A stretch of DNA of 12,895 bases from Treponema sp. Its GTDB lineage: Bacteria; Spirochaetota; Spirochaetia; Treponematales; Breznakiellaceae. A program made the translations under genes and the position numbers. The stretch is from positions 1 through 12,895 of the forward strand of contig JAISAN010000056.1 of the NCBI GenBank assembly GCA_031266635.1. Direction: 5' to 3'. The stretch's first letter is position 1. Every line of letters begins with the position of its first letter. This document shows, one piece after another, positions 1-6,510 of this stretch. The notes beneath the pieces are model-generated. The model was given only the letters and a program-made list of their open reading frames with translations. It searched no databases and was not told where the DNA came from.

Positions 1-35
1 ACGGGCATGATCGAGCGAGTGAGGAAACGAAGGAT

Positions 36-108
36 TTAATACCCCGCGGCTTGCCGCGGAAGCCGCCGCAGGCGGCGGGTGCAGGGCTTGCCCTGCGGTA
101 TTAATACC
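36..108. repeat. GC-rich cloverleaf-like inverted-repeat element
   Basis: Three adjacent hairpins are enclosed by a perfect 8-bp outer stem, TTAATACC (36-43) with GGTATTAA (97-104). Arm 1 is CCGCGG (44-49) with CCGCGG (54-59) around a CTTG loop. Arm 2 is GCCGCC (62-67) with GGCGGC (71-76) around GCA. Arm 3 is GCAGGG (81-86) with CCCTGC (91-96), again around CTTG. TTAATACC recurs at 101-108, so 97-108 is itself a palindrome. The element could be a dispersed intergenic repeat of the REP type, a cruciform, or an RNA structure in the leader of the next gene. It has no T-run, so a simple terminator is unlikely. The pairing is read directly from the sequence; the repeat nature is inferred. Confidence 0.7.
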
Positions 109-157
109 CTTTATTTACAAAATTTGAGCAGACAGCAAGGTTTTCCCGGAGGTTTTT

Positions 158-1414
158 ATGACAGAAGAGTACACGGATTTTAAATCTATCATTCGGCTTG
201 ATTCGGAGTTGAACCAGATTCAGGATCTGGATCTTCTCCTGGAACGGATATTGCTTGAGGCCCGGAAAGTGGTTCACGCCGACGCGGGATCGATTTATGT
301 AAAGGAAACCGGCGGGGAAGGGGGGGCACGGACTGAACAGCTGGCGATAAAATACGCCCAAAACGATACCACTCAAAAAGGGCTGCCGCCGGGGCAGAAG
401 ATGATCTATTCGATTTTTTCCGTGCCGGTTAATGAAAAAACCATTTCCGGGTACTGCGCCTTTACCAAAAAACCGGTCAATATCCCCGACGCCTATGCCA
501 TACCTCCCGACGCGCCTTATTCTTTTGGGAGTTCCTTCGATAAGATTTCCGGCTACCGGACCACCTCGGTTCTGGCCGTTCCCCTGGTAACGGCTGAAGG
601 CCGCCTTTTCGGGGTTATTCAGGTGCTCAATGCCAAGAACAAAAACGGCAGGACGGTGCCCTTTTCCGTGGACGATGAACTCCTGATGACCCACTTTGCC
701 GCGAATGCCACGGTTGCCCTCCAGCGGGCCTTTGTTACCAGAACCATGATCCTGCGGATGATCAAAATGTCGGAACTCCGGGACCCCAAAGAAACGGGAA
801 CCCATGTAAACCGGGTCGCCGGTTACGCAGTGGAGCTTTACGATCGCTGGGCTTACCGCCATAATGTATCCGCCCAGGAACGGGAAAAATTCCGGGATGC
901 CCTTAAAATTGCCGCCATGCTCCATGATGTGGGGAAGGTGGCGATCTCCGATGTGATCCTCAAAAAGCCCGGCCGCTTTACCCCCGAGGAATATCTGGTC
1001 ATGCAGCACCATACCATTTACGGCGCCGCCCTCTTTGATGATCCCCAATCGCCGCTGGACAATGTTTCCCGCGATATTGCCCTGACCCACCATGAGAACT
1101 GGGACGGTACGGGGTATCCCGGCTGGATTGATGTAGTTACCGAAACGCCCCTCAGGGCGGACGGGAACGGGAAAGCCCTGGGACGAAAAGGGGAGGAGAT
1201 TCCCCTGGAAGGGCGGATCGTGGCTATTGCCGATGTATTTGACGCCCTCTGTTCCCGGCGGGTATACAAAGATCCCTGGGGGGAGGAACAGGTGCTGTCT
1301 GAAATTCGCCATCTTTCGGGGACCAAGTTTGATCCTGAGCTGGTGAATATCTTTTTTGAGATCCTCCCCAATATCAAGCAGATCCAGAACCTGTATCCCG
1401 AATCGGAAGCTTAG
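158..1414 (+). CDS. GAF domain plus HD-GYP domain protein, probable cyclic-di-GMP phosphodiesterase
   Basis: This 418-residue cytoplasmic protein has an N-terminal GAF sensor (about residues 15-195) and a C-terminal HD-GYP domain (about 200-410). HD-GYP enzymes hydrolyse the second messenger cyclic-di-GMP using a metal centre. The visible motifs are ETGTHVNRV, LHDVGK (the HD pair near residues 255-256), an HH pair in MQHHTIYGA, HHENWDGTGYP (residues 311-321) and IADVFDAL. The metal ligands and the GYP signature are therefore all intact. About 20 extra residues lie between GYP and the following IPLEGRI segment, compared with minimal HD-GYP domains. No receiver domain or membrane segment is seen, so the input is probably a small ligand bound by the GAF domain. 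The ATG has a GGAGG ribosome site at 148-152. Its TAG stop interlocks with the stop of the convergent YaiI gene. The substrate is inferred from the family. Confidence 0.93.
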   Translation: MTEEYTDFKSIIRLDSELNQIQDLDLLLERILLEARKVVHADAGSIYVKETGGEGGARTEQLAIKYAQNDTTQKGLPPGQKMIYSIFSVPVNEKTISGYCAFTKKPVNIPDAYAIPPDAPYSFGSSFDKISGYRTTSVLAVPLVTAEGRLFGVIQVLNAKNKNGRTVPFSVDDELLMTHFAANATVALQRAFVTRTMILRMIKMSELRDPKETGTHVNRVAGYAVELYDRWAYRHNVSAQEREKFRDALKIAAMLHDVGKVAISDVILKKPGRFTPEEYLVMQHHTIYGAALFDDPQSPLDNVSRDIALTHHENWDGTGYPGWIDVVTETPLRADGNGKALGRKGEEIPLEGRIVAIADVFDALCSRRVYKDPWGEEQVLSEIRHLSGTKFDPELVNIFFEILPNIKQIQNLYPESEA

Positions 1415-1881
1415 GGGCCTGTGGCGCCGGTCTCCTCCCGGCCAAGGCGGGTCAGCACACGGTCAAGGCTGTCCGCCATAGCTTTCAGATCCCGCTTGCC
1501 GTAATTGCTTGTCCGCGCCGTTTCCAGGCCGTTGTCCGCCAGGCCCACCATAAAATTCCGCAGCGAAAGCCGTTCCCGGATGTTTTCGGCGGTGTAAATC
1601 CGGCCCCGGTCGTCCATTACCAGTACCAGAGCTTCCACCAGCCGTTGAGCCAGGGGAATGTCCCTGGTGATAACCAGATCCCCCGGCCGGGCCAGTTCCA
1701 GAATCCGGTTGTCCGCGGAATTTTCGCCGGGGGGGCATATCTCCATCACCGCGTCCCCGCCGATTCCCGGCATGGGACGGTTTGCCGCGAAAACCGCCCG
1801 GATTCCCGTCCGGGCCGAAGCCCGGAGCACCAGTTCCCGGGCAGGCCGGGGGCAGGAATCGGCGTCCACGAAAATTTTCAC
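1411..1881 (-). CDS. YaiI/YqxD family protein (DUF188, PIN-like fold)
   Basis: The 156-residue protein begins MKIFVDADSCPRPAREL, the hallmark N-terminus of the YaiI/YqxD (DUF188) family. It continues with NRILELARPGDLVITRDIPLA near residue 80 and a conserved RNFM segment near the middle-to-end. The early aspartates and the TRD motif resemble the acidic site of PIN-like nucleases, but no activity is established for the family. A GTG start at 1881 is chosen because a GGAGG site (reverse strand, 1886-1890) lies 4 nt upstream and the length fits the family. The same reading frame stays open far upstream inside manA, but that extension is low-complexity. GTGA overlaps the manA stop (1878-1881), which suggests translational coupling. 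It is the last gene of the reverse cluster. Confidence 0.88.
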   Translation of the reverse strand: MKIFVDADSCPRPARELVLRASARTGIRAVFAANRPMPGIGGDAVMEICPPGENSADNRILELARPGDLVITRDIPLAQRLVEALVLVMDDRGRIYTAENIRERLSLRNFMVGLADNGLETARTSNYGKRDLKAMADSLDRVLTRLGREETGATGP

Positions 1882-3143
1882 CGAACCTCCGCCGCTCCGG
1901 CGCCGGAAACCGGCAGGGCCGCGACATAGGCGGTAAAGGCCCCCGCATAGGACAGAAGCTCTCCGGGGCTCCGGGGGGGGATAAATACCGATTCCCCCGG
2001 CGAAAGGTTCACGGTTTTTCCCCCGGCGAAAAACCGCGCCTGTCCCCGGCTTATTGCCAGGATCGCCGGGCCTGTTCCGGGAAACGGCCGCTCCTCGTCC
2101 CGGCTGTTCATCACCGAGAGGGAGAATTCCCCGCAGGGGGCGGCGTAGCTGTACCATAGCGGGGCGGATTCTCCGGGGCTTTGAATTTCGGGCCGGCGGG
2201 GGGAAAAATCTATGATCCGCATCAGTTCCGGTACGTCGATATGTTTGGGCGTAAGCCCCCCCCGGAGAACATTGTCCGAGTTAGCCATCAGTTCTACGGC
2301 GAAACCTTCGATGTAGGCGTGAAGAACCCCGGCCTCAAGGTATACCGCTTCGCCGGGCCGCAGTTCCAGGAGGTTCAGGTACAGGGGGGCGATGATCGCC
2401 GGGTCGCCGGGGTAATGCTCCGCGAAAACGGCCATGTATTTATTCACCGCTTCCCCGGTTCCCGCGTCTGTTTTTGCGGCCCCGGCCCCGAGGGTTTTGA
2501 TATACCGGGTAAGTTCCTGCCGGGTCCCGGCGCTCAGGGTAAAAAGGGCGGAAAAGAAATTCCGCAGGACCTGGGAAACTGCCCCCGCCGTCTCCCCGGC
2601 CAGGGCCCGCGGTAAGGGGGACATTCCCTGCCGCAGGGAAGGGGAAGCGCCGCCGAGAAACCGGGCAAGGCCCCGGCGTATCTCCTCCGGTTCCCGGAAT
2701 CCGCACATTGCCGCAAAGGGGCTGAGGGCGCAGAGTATTTCCGGCTTGTGATTGGAATCTTTATAATTCCGGTTAGGGGCGTTTAGGGCTATACCCTCCC
2801 GGTTTTCCCGGTCAAAACCCCGCCAGGCCTGCTCCTGGTTTGGGTGGGCCTGAATGGAAAGGGGTTTTGAGGCCGCCAGAAATTTAAAGAGGAAGGGGAG
2901 GGCGCCAAATTGTTCCGCCGCTTTTTCCCCCAGAAAGGTTTTCGGATCCCCGCCGATAAGTTCCGCCAGGCCAAGCGGTTTTCCCCGGAATTCCGTTTCC
3001 GAAGGGCCGCCGGGATGTACCCCCATCCAGAGTTCCGCCCAGGGAAGACCCTTGCCGCTGATTCCCAACAGGCGGGGAATATAAGCGGGAGAACCCCAAT
3101 CGTAGTGTTTTACGGTGTTTTTCAGCTTAAAAAGCTCGTTCAT
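1878..3143 (-). CDS. manA: Mannose-6-phosphate isomerase, class I
   Basis: This zinc enzyme interconverts mannose 6-phosphate and fructose 6-phosphate in the cytoplasm, linking mannose use or GDP-mannose supply to glycolysis. At 421 residues it has the normal type I length. The expected zinc ligands are present: Gln98 and His100 in SIQAHPNQ, Glu135 in NHKPEIL, and His275 in YLEAGVLHAYIEG. The catalytic arginine follows in NVLRGGLTPKH (Arg294). The N-terminal KHYDWGS and ELWMGVHP motifs are also typical. The ATG overlaps the zapA stop by 4 nt (ATGA, 3140-3143), and the 3' end overlaps the YaiI start, so the three genes are tightly coupled. A pgi gene, which uses the same fructose 6-phosphate pool, lies elsewhere in the window. 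Confidence 0.96.
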   Translation of the reverse strand: MNELFKLKNTVKHYDWGSPAYIPRLLGISGKGLPWAELWMGVHPGGPSETEFRGKPLGLAELIGGDPKTFLGEKAAEQFGALPFLFKFLAASKPLSIQAHPNQEQAWRGFDRENREGIALNAPNRNYKDSNHKPEILCALSPFAAMCGFREPEEIRRGLARFLGGASPSLRQGMSPLPRALAGETAGAVSQVLRNFFSALFTLSAGTRQELTRYIKTLGAGAAKTDAGTGEAVNKYMAVFAEHYPGDPAIIAPLYLNLLELRPGEAVYLEAGVLHAYIEGFAVELMANSDNVLRGGLTPKHIDVPELMRIIDFSPRRPEIQSPGESAPLWYSYAAPCGEFSLSVMNSRDEERPFPGTGPAILAISRGQARFFAGGKTVNLSPGESVFIPPRSPGELLSYAGAFTAYVAALPVSGAGAAEVR

Positions 3144-3484
3144 TCGCGGCTGGTAGACCCGCTTTGCGGAGGATCTTCGGGGAGGGAAGGCGTATTCTCC
3201 AGGAACTCGCTTATCCGGTCGATAAGGCTCAAGGTAAGATGTTCCGCCGCTTCGGCCTCCGGGTTAAAGCCGCCGCTGCGGTTCTGAAGTTTATGAATAT
3301 CATCGCAGAGCATAAAACCGGTGAGGATCGCTGTTTCGAGGGGGTCTTCAAGCCCCGTGGTTTTTTGGGTATTGGCTATGGCTTTCCGGTATCGTTCAAG
3401 AATTTCTTCTAAATAAGCGGAATCTTCATCGGCGGTAATGGAAAAAGAAGCTCCCAGTATATCAAGGCGAAGTTTGCCCTGCAT
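3140..3484 (-). CDS. zapA: ZapA-like cell division protein
   Basis: The 114-residue protein matches the ZapA plan. An N-terminal small domain (MQGKLRLDILGASFSITADED) is followed by a helix with YLEEILERYRKAIA and then a long helical segment (residues 45-98) that would form the dimerising coiled coil. ZapA binds FtsZ and bundles filaments at the division site. The C-terminal tail is Pro/Ser-rich and probably disordered. The neighbours support the call: ZapA genes often follow ribosomal L20 or phenylalanyl-tRNA synthetase genes in bacteria. A GGGGTGG stretch precedes the ATG. The gene starts 10 nt after the coiled-coil gene and overlaps manA by 4 nt. The family assignment is fairly secure; function in this organism is inferred. 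Confidence 0.85.
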   Translation of the reverse strand: MQGKLRLDILGASFSITADEDSAYLEEILERYRKAIANTQKTTGLEDPLETAILTGFMLCDDIHKLQNRSGGFNPEAEAAEHLTLSLIDRISEFLENTPSLPEDPPQSGSTSRE

Positions 3485-3494
3485 TACGCCACCC

Positions 3495-3992
3495 CTAAAA
3501 AATATCCAGTTCCTTGTTCTCTACCGGTATTCCGGCGCCGCCGGCATCATCCCCGGAATCATCATCCGGTTCGGCAAGATTAAGGTCCAGGTTGTCTTCC
3601 ACCCCGGAATCATCAGCTTCACCGGCCTCATCCCCAATGGTTTCCGGGATAAGGGTATCGTTTGTTTCCGCTTTGGGCGCGTCTTTTACGCCCGGCGCGT
3701 CATCCCCGGCGGGGATTTTGTCCCCTTTTTTTGACGAAGTCCGGGCCCCCAGGCTTTTTTCAATGGCGTCTTCAAACTGGTTCAGCCGGTCCAGGGCGGA
3801 AAGAATTCCATCTTCAATGCGGCCCTGATCTTCCTTAAAGCGCTGGACTAAAACCTCAAGCTCATCAATCCGCTGCTGATAGGAATCCAGTTTTTCCTGT
3901 AAAACAGTATTTTCCCCGGTCACCCGCTCGACATATTCTATCGTTTTGGCGACCTTGTTTTCCAGCAGTTTGACCTGCTCAAGGCTGACCAT
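3495..3992 (-). CDS. Coiled-coil protein with acidic tail, possibly ZapB-like
   Basis: This 165-residue protein is not assigned to a firm family. Residues 1-82 are a continuous heptad-like helix (MVSLEQVKLLENKVAKTIEY onward, with regular Leu/Val/Ile spacing), predicted to be a coiled coil. Residues 85-155 are very acidic and rich in Asp, Glu, Gly, Pro and Ser, so probably disordered. The protein ends in NKELDIF. Its position immediately before zapA, and its short coiled coil, resemble the E. coli ZapB role of stacking on ZapA. ZapB itself is only about 80 residues and lacks this tail. The ATG follows the rplT stop by only 2 nt, with GGGAG inside the rplT end as ribosome site. It could instead be a general scaffold protein. 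Confidence 0.75.
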   Translation of the reverse strand: MVSLEQVKLLENKVAKTIEYVERVTGENTVLQEKLDSYQQRIDELEVLVQRFKEDQGRIEDGILSALDRLNQFEDAIEKSLGARTSSKKGDKIPAGDDAPGVKDAPKAETNDTLIPETIGDEAGEADDSGVEDNLDLNLAEPDDDSGDDAGGAGIPVENKELDIF

Positions 3993-3994
3993 AA

Positions 3995-4354
3995 TCAGGC
4001 TCCCAGCGCGGTTTTGGCCTGTGCCACCACGGTTTTGAACGCCGTGGTGTCTTCTATAGCCAAAAAGGCCAGGGCCTTCCGGTTAATGGTTACCCCCGCC
4101 TTGTTAAGCCCGTCTACCAGCCGGGAATAGGAAAGCCCCTCGGCCCGGCAGGCGGCATTGATGCGGATAATCCAGAGCCGGCGGAAATCTCCTTTCCGGT
4201 CTTTCCGGTCCCGGTACGCATAGGAAAGGCCCTTGGTTACCGCATCCTTGGCGGTTTTGTAATTTGAGTGCCTGCGCCCCCAATAACCTTTGGCCTGTTT
4301 GAGTATTTTTTTACGATGGTTCTTCCGTTTTGAACCGTCTACCGCTCTTGACAT
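3995..4354 (-). CDS. rplT: 50S ribosomal protein L20
   Basis: The 119-residue basic protein has the L20 signature throughout: an Arg/Lys-rich N-terminal extension with RKKILKQAKGYWGRRHSNYKTA, then AYRDRKDRKGDFRRLWIIRINAA and the globular C-terminus (LSYSRLVDGLNKAGVTINRK). L20 is needed for early assembly of the large ribosomal subunit and, in several bacteria, represses its own operon by binding a leader RNA. The gene follows rpmI after 26 nt and has an AAGGGG ribosome site. The length is standard. The first residues (MSRAVDGSKR) replace the more common MPRVKRG-type start but keep the frame and spacing. Confidence 0.98.
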   Translation of the reverse strand: MSRAVDGSKRKNHRKKILKQAKGYWGRRHSNYKTAKDAVTKGLSYAYRDRKDRKGDFRRLWIIRINAACRAEGLSYSRLVDGLNKAGVTINRKALAFLAIEDTTAFKTVVAQAKTALGA

Positions 4355-4380
4355 ACATTACCCCTTCGTTATTAAGAACC

Positions 4381-4581
4381 CTACCCGTAGGGCAGGAGCC
4401 GTTTTCTGATAACCGGCACATTATCGCCGGACAAAATTCCCGCGTGGCGGAGATTCCGCTTCCGCTTGGTTGATTTTTTGGTGAGGATATGGCGCAGGTT
4501 CTGCTTTTTGTACTTCACCTTGCCCGTTCCGGTAAAGGAATAACGCTTGGCAGCGCTTTTTTTGGTTTTCATTTTTGGCAT
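4381..4581 (-). CDS. rpmI: 50S ribosomal protein L35
   Basis: The 66-residue product starts MPKMKTKKSAAKRYSFTGTG, the classic L35 N-terminus. It continues with a KKQNLRHILTKKSTKRKRNL segment and ends in VIRKRLLPYG. The start at 4581 is preferred over an in-frame ATG 39 nt upstream because MPKMKTKKSA is the conserved beginning of the family and GGAG (reverse strand, 4589-4592) is well spaced. The gene sits between a long structured spacer after infC and rplT, the usual infC-rpmI-rplT order. Expression may depend on the hairpins in the spacer. Confidence 0.97.
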   Translation of the reverse strand: MPKMKTKKSAAKRYSFTGTGKVKYKKQNLRHILTKKSTKRKRNLRHAGILSGDNVPVIRKRLLPYG

Positions 4582-4607
4582 AATGCCGCTCCAGTTTGTA
4601 TCAGAAT

Positions 4608-4646
4608 GAACCGTTTTCAAAACCTGGCCGGTTTTAAAAACGGCTC
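4608..4646 (-). promoter_or_regulatory. Long hairpin in the rpmI-rplT leader
   Basis: On the reverse-strand RNA a 17-bp helix with a 5-nt loop (GGCCA) can form. The outer arm GAGCCGUUUU pairs with AAAACGGUUC and the inner arm AAAACC pairs with GGUUUU. Two pairs are G-U wobbles and there are no bulges. It ends about 26 nt before the rpmI ATG, just upstream of its ribosome site. L20 is a known autoregulator of such leaders, so a ribosomal-protein binding site is plausible. That role is inferred from position only. Confidence 0.6.
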
Positions 4647-4648
4647 TT

Positions 4649-4677
4649 GGAAAAAGCTGCCCACGGCCCGCTTTTCC
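4649..4677 (-). promoter_or_regulatory. Second hairpin in the infC-rpmI spacer
   Basis: GGAAAAGC pairs with GCUUUUUCC on the reverse-strand RNA (one extra U in the second arm, 12-nt loop). The downstream arm carries five U residues, so it looks like a weak terminator. It lies just upstream of the long hairpin at 4608-4646, and together they could form an attenuation device. Confidence 0.4.
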
Positions 4678-4733
4678 CCTTATATCTTAAGCTTGTTCTT
4701 CCAAACCCCGATTGGTTTTGAAAGAGCTTCGGA

Positions 4734-4760
4734 TAACAAAAATAAGGGCAGCCCCCTATT
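4734..4760 (-). terminator. Terminator or attenuator at the infC stop
   Basis: The reverse-strand RNA contains AAUAGGGG, a GCUG loop and CCCUUAUU. These form an 8-bp stem with one G-U pair, followed by a UUUUG tract. It overlaps the infC stop codon. It would either end the infC mRNA or set a lower level of read-through into rpmI-rplT. Confidence 0.55.
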
Positions 4761-5271
4761 TTTTTGATTTGGGGCTTAATACCATAGACATAAACCGGCC
4801 TTCCATAGCCGGCGGCTTGTCCATTACATAGTCCCCTTCAATACGCGCTAAAACATCCTTGAGGACAACTAACCCGAGTTCCGTATGGGCAAGTTCCCGG
4901 CCCCTGAAACGAACCGTTACCTTGACTTTATTTCCCTCGGCCAGAAATTCCCGGACATGCTTGGATTTAAAATCCAGATCATGATCGTCGATCTTTGGCT
5001 GCATCCGGATTTCTTTTAACTTCAGAAGTTTTTGCTTCTTTTTGGAATCCCGGATTTTTTTTTCATTCTCGAATTTAAACTTGCCATAATCCAGGATTTT
5101 GACCACCGGCGGCACTGCCTGGGGGGCGACTTCCACCAGATCCAGGCCCTGTTCTCTGGCGATTCCAAGGGCTTCCTGGGTACTCATGATACCCTGTTCC
5201 CCCTCATCCTTGATGAGGCGGACCTCCCGTACCCGAATTTGTTCGTTAATCCGTAAATCCTTATCCGACAA
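4756..5271 (-). CDS. infC: Translation initiation factor IF-3
   Basis: IF-3 binds the 30S subunit, checks the initiator tRNA/start codon pairing and prevents early 50S joining. The sequence shows RINEQIRVREVRLI near the N-terminus, LDLVEVAPQAVPPVVKILDYGKFKFE in the N-domain, the lysine-rich linker (KKIRDSKKKQKLLKLKEIRM) and the C-domain with VKVTVRFRGRELAH. The TTG at 5271 gives 171 residues and has GGAGGT 3 nt upstream (reverse strand, 5275-5280). An in-frame TTG at 5313 would add 14 residues but has no ribosome site. A rare start codon is normal for infC and is used in E. coli for self-control. The gene heads the reverse cluster. Confidence 0.95.
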   Translation of the reverse strand: MSDKDLRINEQIRVREVRLIKDEGEQGIMSTQEALGIAREQGLDLVEVAPQAVPPVVKILDYGKFKFENEKKIRDSKKKQKLLKLKEIRMQPKIDDHDLDFKSKHVREFLAEGNKVKVTVRFRGRELAHTELGLVVLKDVLARIEGDYVMDKPPAMEGRFMSMVLSPKSKK

Positions 5272-5340
5272 CTGACCTCCTACTGGCCCCTGGGGCCGTA
5301 ATTCCCGGCTCAACGGGGCGGAACCGGTTACTTATCAAGC

Positions 5341-5370
5341 AGTGTAGCGAATTTATGGATACTTTGTCCA
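5341..5370 (-). promoter_or_regulatory. Candidate sigma-70 promoter for the infC cluster
   Basis: On the reverse strand, TGGACA (-35, 5365-5370) is separated by 18 nt from TACACT (-10, 5341-5346). Transcription would begin near 5334, leaving a leader of about 60 nt before the TTG at 5271. It is the best match in the divergent gap with the lipase gene. Confidence 0.45.
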
Positions 5371-5385
5371 GTGCCGTACTATCCA

Positions 5386-5415
5386 TTGCCAAGAACCGGC
5401 GCATAAGGGTACAAT
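5386..5415 (+). promoter_or_regulatory. Candidate promoter for the lipase gene, very close to its ATG
   Basis: TTGCCA (5386-5391) and TACAAT (5410-5415) are 18 nt apart. The -10 ends 5 nt before the ATG at 5421, so transcription would start at about the start codon itself. No ribosome site of normal spacing is seen. Confidence 0.45.
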
Positions 5416-5420
5416 GAGTC

Positions 5421-6398
5421 ATGGGCGAGGAGCATAACAGGACGGAGCCGGCTGGCTGGTTTTCCACCGGCGAGGGGACCCGGCTTTTTTTACGCCGCTG
5501 GCTTTCCCGGCAGGGTTCTTCTGACAAACCCCGGGCGGTACTTCATATTGTTCACGGTATGTCGGAACACAGCCTCCGGTACGAGCGTCTGGCCCGGTAT
5601 CTGGCGGCGGAGGGCATTGAGGTCTGGGCGGCGGATCAGCGGGGGCACGGAAAAACCGCCGATTTGACCGTAAACGCCCCCGGCGGCGGGGGGCTGCTGG
5701 GGCACTGCGGCGACGGAGACGGGTTTTCCCTGGTTACCGTTGATGTGGATATTATCAACGGGGAAATACAGGAGCTGTACCCCAGCCTTCCTTTTTTTCT
5801 CATGGGACATTCCTGGGGTTCCTTTATCGTGCAGAATTATATTGAACGGTACTCTACCGCGGATATGGCGGGCTGTATCCTTTCCGGTACCCGGGGGCCG
5901 GACGGGTTAAAGGTACAGGCGGGAAAGGGGCTGATGGGCCTCCTGGCGCTTCTCCGGGGACAGCGGAATGGTTCCGCCCTGGCCAGGGCGGTGGCCGACG
6001 GGCCCTATAACAAACCCTTCCGGCCAAACCGTACCTCTTCCGACTGGCTTTCCCGGGATGAACAGGAGGTGGACGCCTACGTCAATGATCCCTGCAGCGG
6101 GATGCTCTGTTCCACCGGCTTTTACCGGGATATGCTCCGGGGCCTTTACCGTATTCACCGGAAGGAAGCGATGAAAAATATCGGCGTTGATCTTCCCGTT
6201 TATATATTCTCCGGCAGCGCCGATCCGGTAGGGGATATGGGGGCCAGCCCCGCCGCGCTGGTGAACATGTACCGGACTATGGGGCTTCGGGATCTGGAAT
6301 TTGTCCTTTATCCCGATGCCCGCCACGAAACCTTGAACGAAACCAACCGGGAGGAAGTTATGGAAAACCTCAAGGTCTGGATTTTGCGGCATTGTTAA
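5421..6398 (+). CDS. Alpha/beta hydrolase, monoacylglycerol lipase / serine aminopeptidase S33 type
   Basis: The 325-residue protein has the alpha/beta-hydrolase order of motifs. HGMSEH (45-50) forms the oxyanion side, ADQRGHGKT (71-79) is the typical Hydrolase_4 strand, and MGHSWGSF is the nucleophile elbow with Ser131. Asp268 in FSGSADPVGD and His302 in PDARHETLNE complete the triad. This pattern is that of lysophospholipases and monoacylglycerol lipases, which cleave acyl esters; the true substrate is unknown. No signal peptide or membrane segment is seen, so it is probably cytoplasmic. The ATG lacks a clear ribosome site and follows a -10 element closely. It is divergent from the infC cluster and is followed by an inverted-repeat gap before pcnB. 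No lipid genes are adjacent. Confidence 0.9.
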   Translation: MGEEHNRTEPAGWFSTGEGTRLFLRRWLSRQGSSDKPRAVLHIVHGMSEHSLRYERLARYLAAEGIEVWAADQRGHGKTADLTVNAPGGGGLLGHCGDGDGFSLVTVDVDIINGEIQELYPSLPFFLMGHSWGSFIVQNYIERYSTADMAGCILSGTRGPDGLKVQAGKGLMGLLALLRGQRNGSALARAVADGPYNKPFRPNRTSSDWLSRDEQEVDAYVNDPCSGMLCSTGFYRDMLRGLYRIHRKEAMKNIGVDLPVYIFSGSADPVGDMGASPAALVNMYRTMGLRDLEFVLYPDARHETLNETNREEVMENLKVWILRHC

Positions 6399-6402
6399 GG
6401 GC

Positions 6403-6502
6403 GCCTTTTTCTAAACCAGACGGGTCTTGAAAAAGGCTCAATACTAAAGCTGCTTTTTCAACAGCGCGAGCCTTTGGGGCCGCCGGATTTTGAAAAAGCC
6501 CC
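6403..6502 (+). repeat. Inverted-repeat cluster between the lipase and pcnB genes
   Basis: Four alternating copies of a CTTTTTC/GAAAAAG core occupy this gap. GCCTTTTTC (6403-6411) pairs perfectly with GAAAAAGGC (6429-6437). GCTTTTTCAA (6452-6461) pairs perfectly with TTGAAAAAGC (6490-6499). A competing stem joins AAAGGCTC (6432-6439) to GAGCCTTT (6468-6475), with an inner GCTG/CAGC stem. The first hairpin may terminate the lipase transcript, though no clean T-run follows. The last arm ends 11 nt before the pcnB ATG. Confidence 0.55.
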
Positions 6503-6510
6503 GGGGGTCT

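Noticed and set aside
36..108. tRNA gene suggested by the cloverleaf fold
   Set aside because: Size and fold are similar, but there is no TTC/T-loop, no D-loop GG, no 7-nt anticodon loop and no acceptor end; arms are closed by 3-4-nt loops.
36..108. Rho-independent terminator of a gene left of the window
   Set aside because: Strong hairpins exist but no T-run follows any of them.
101..1312. 403-codon reverse frame opposite the HD-GYP gene
   Set aside because: The forward product has complete GAF and HD-GYP motifs; the reverse product is low-complexity with no recognisable motif.
1882..2157. Upstream extension of the DUF188 gene inside manA
   Set aside because: The extension is unlike the family, while GTG 1881 has a GGAGG site and gives the conserved MKIFVDADSCP start.
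4741..4760. CRISPR or mobile element signs anywhere in the window
   Set aside because: No regularly spaced direct repeats, transposase, integrase or target-site duplication was found; the hairpin gaps have unrelated arms.
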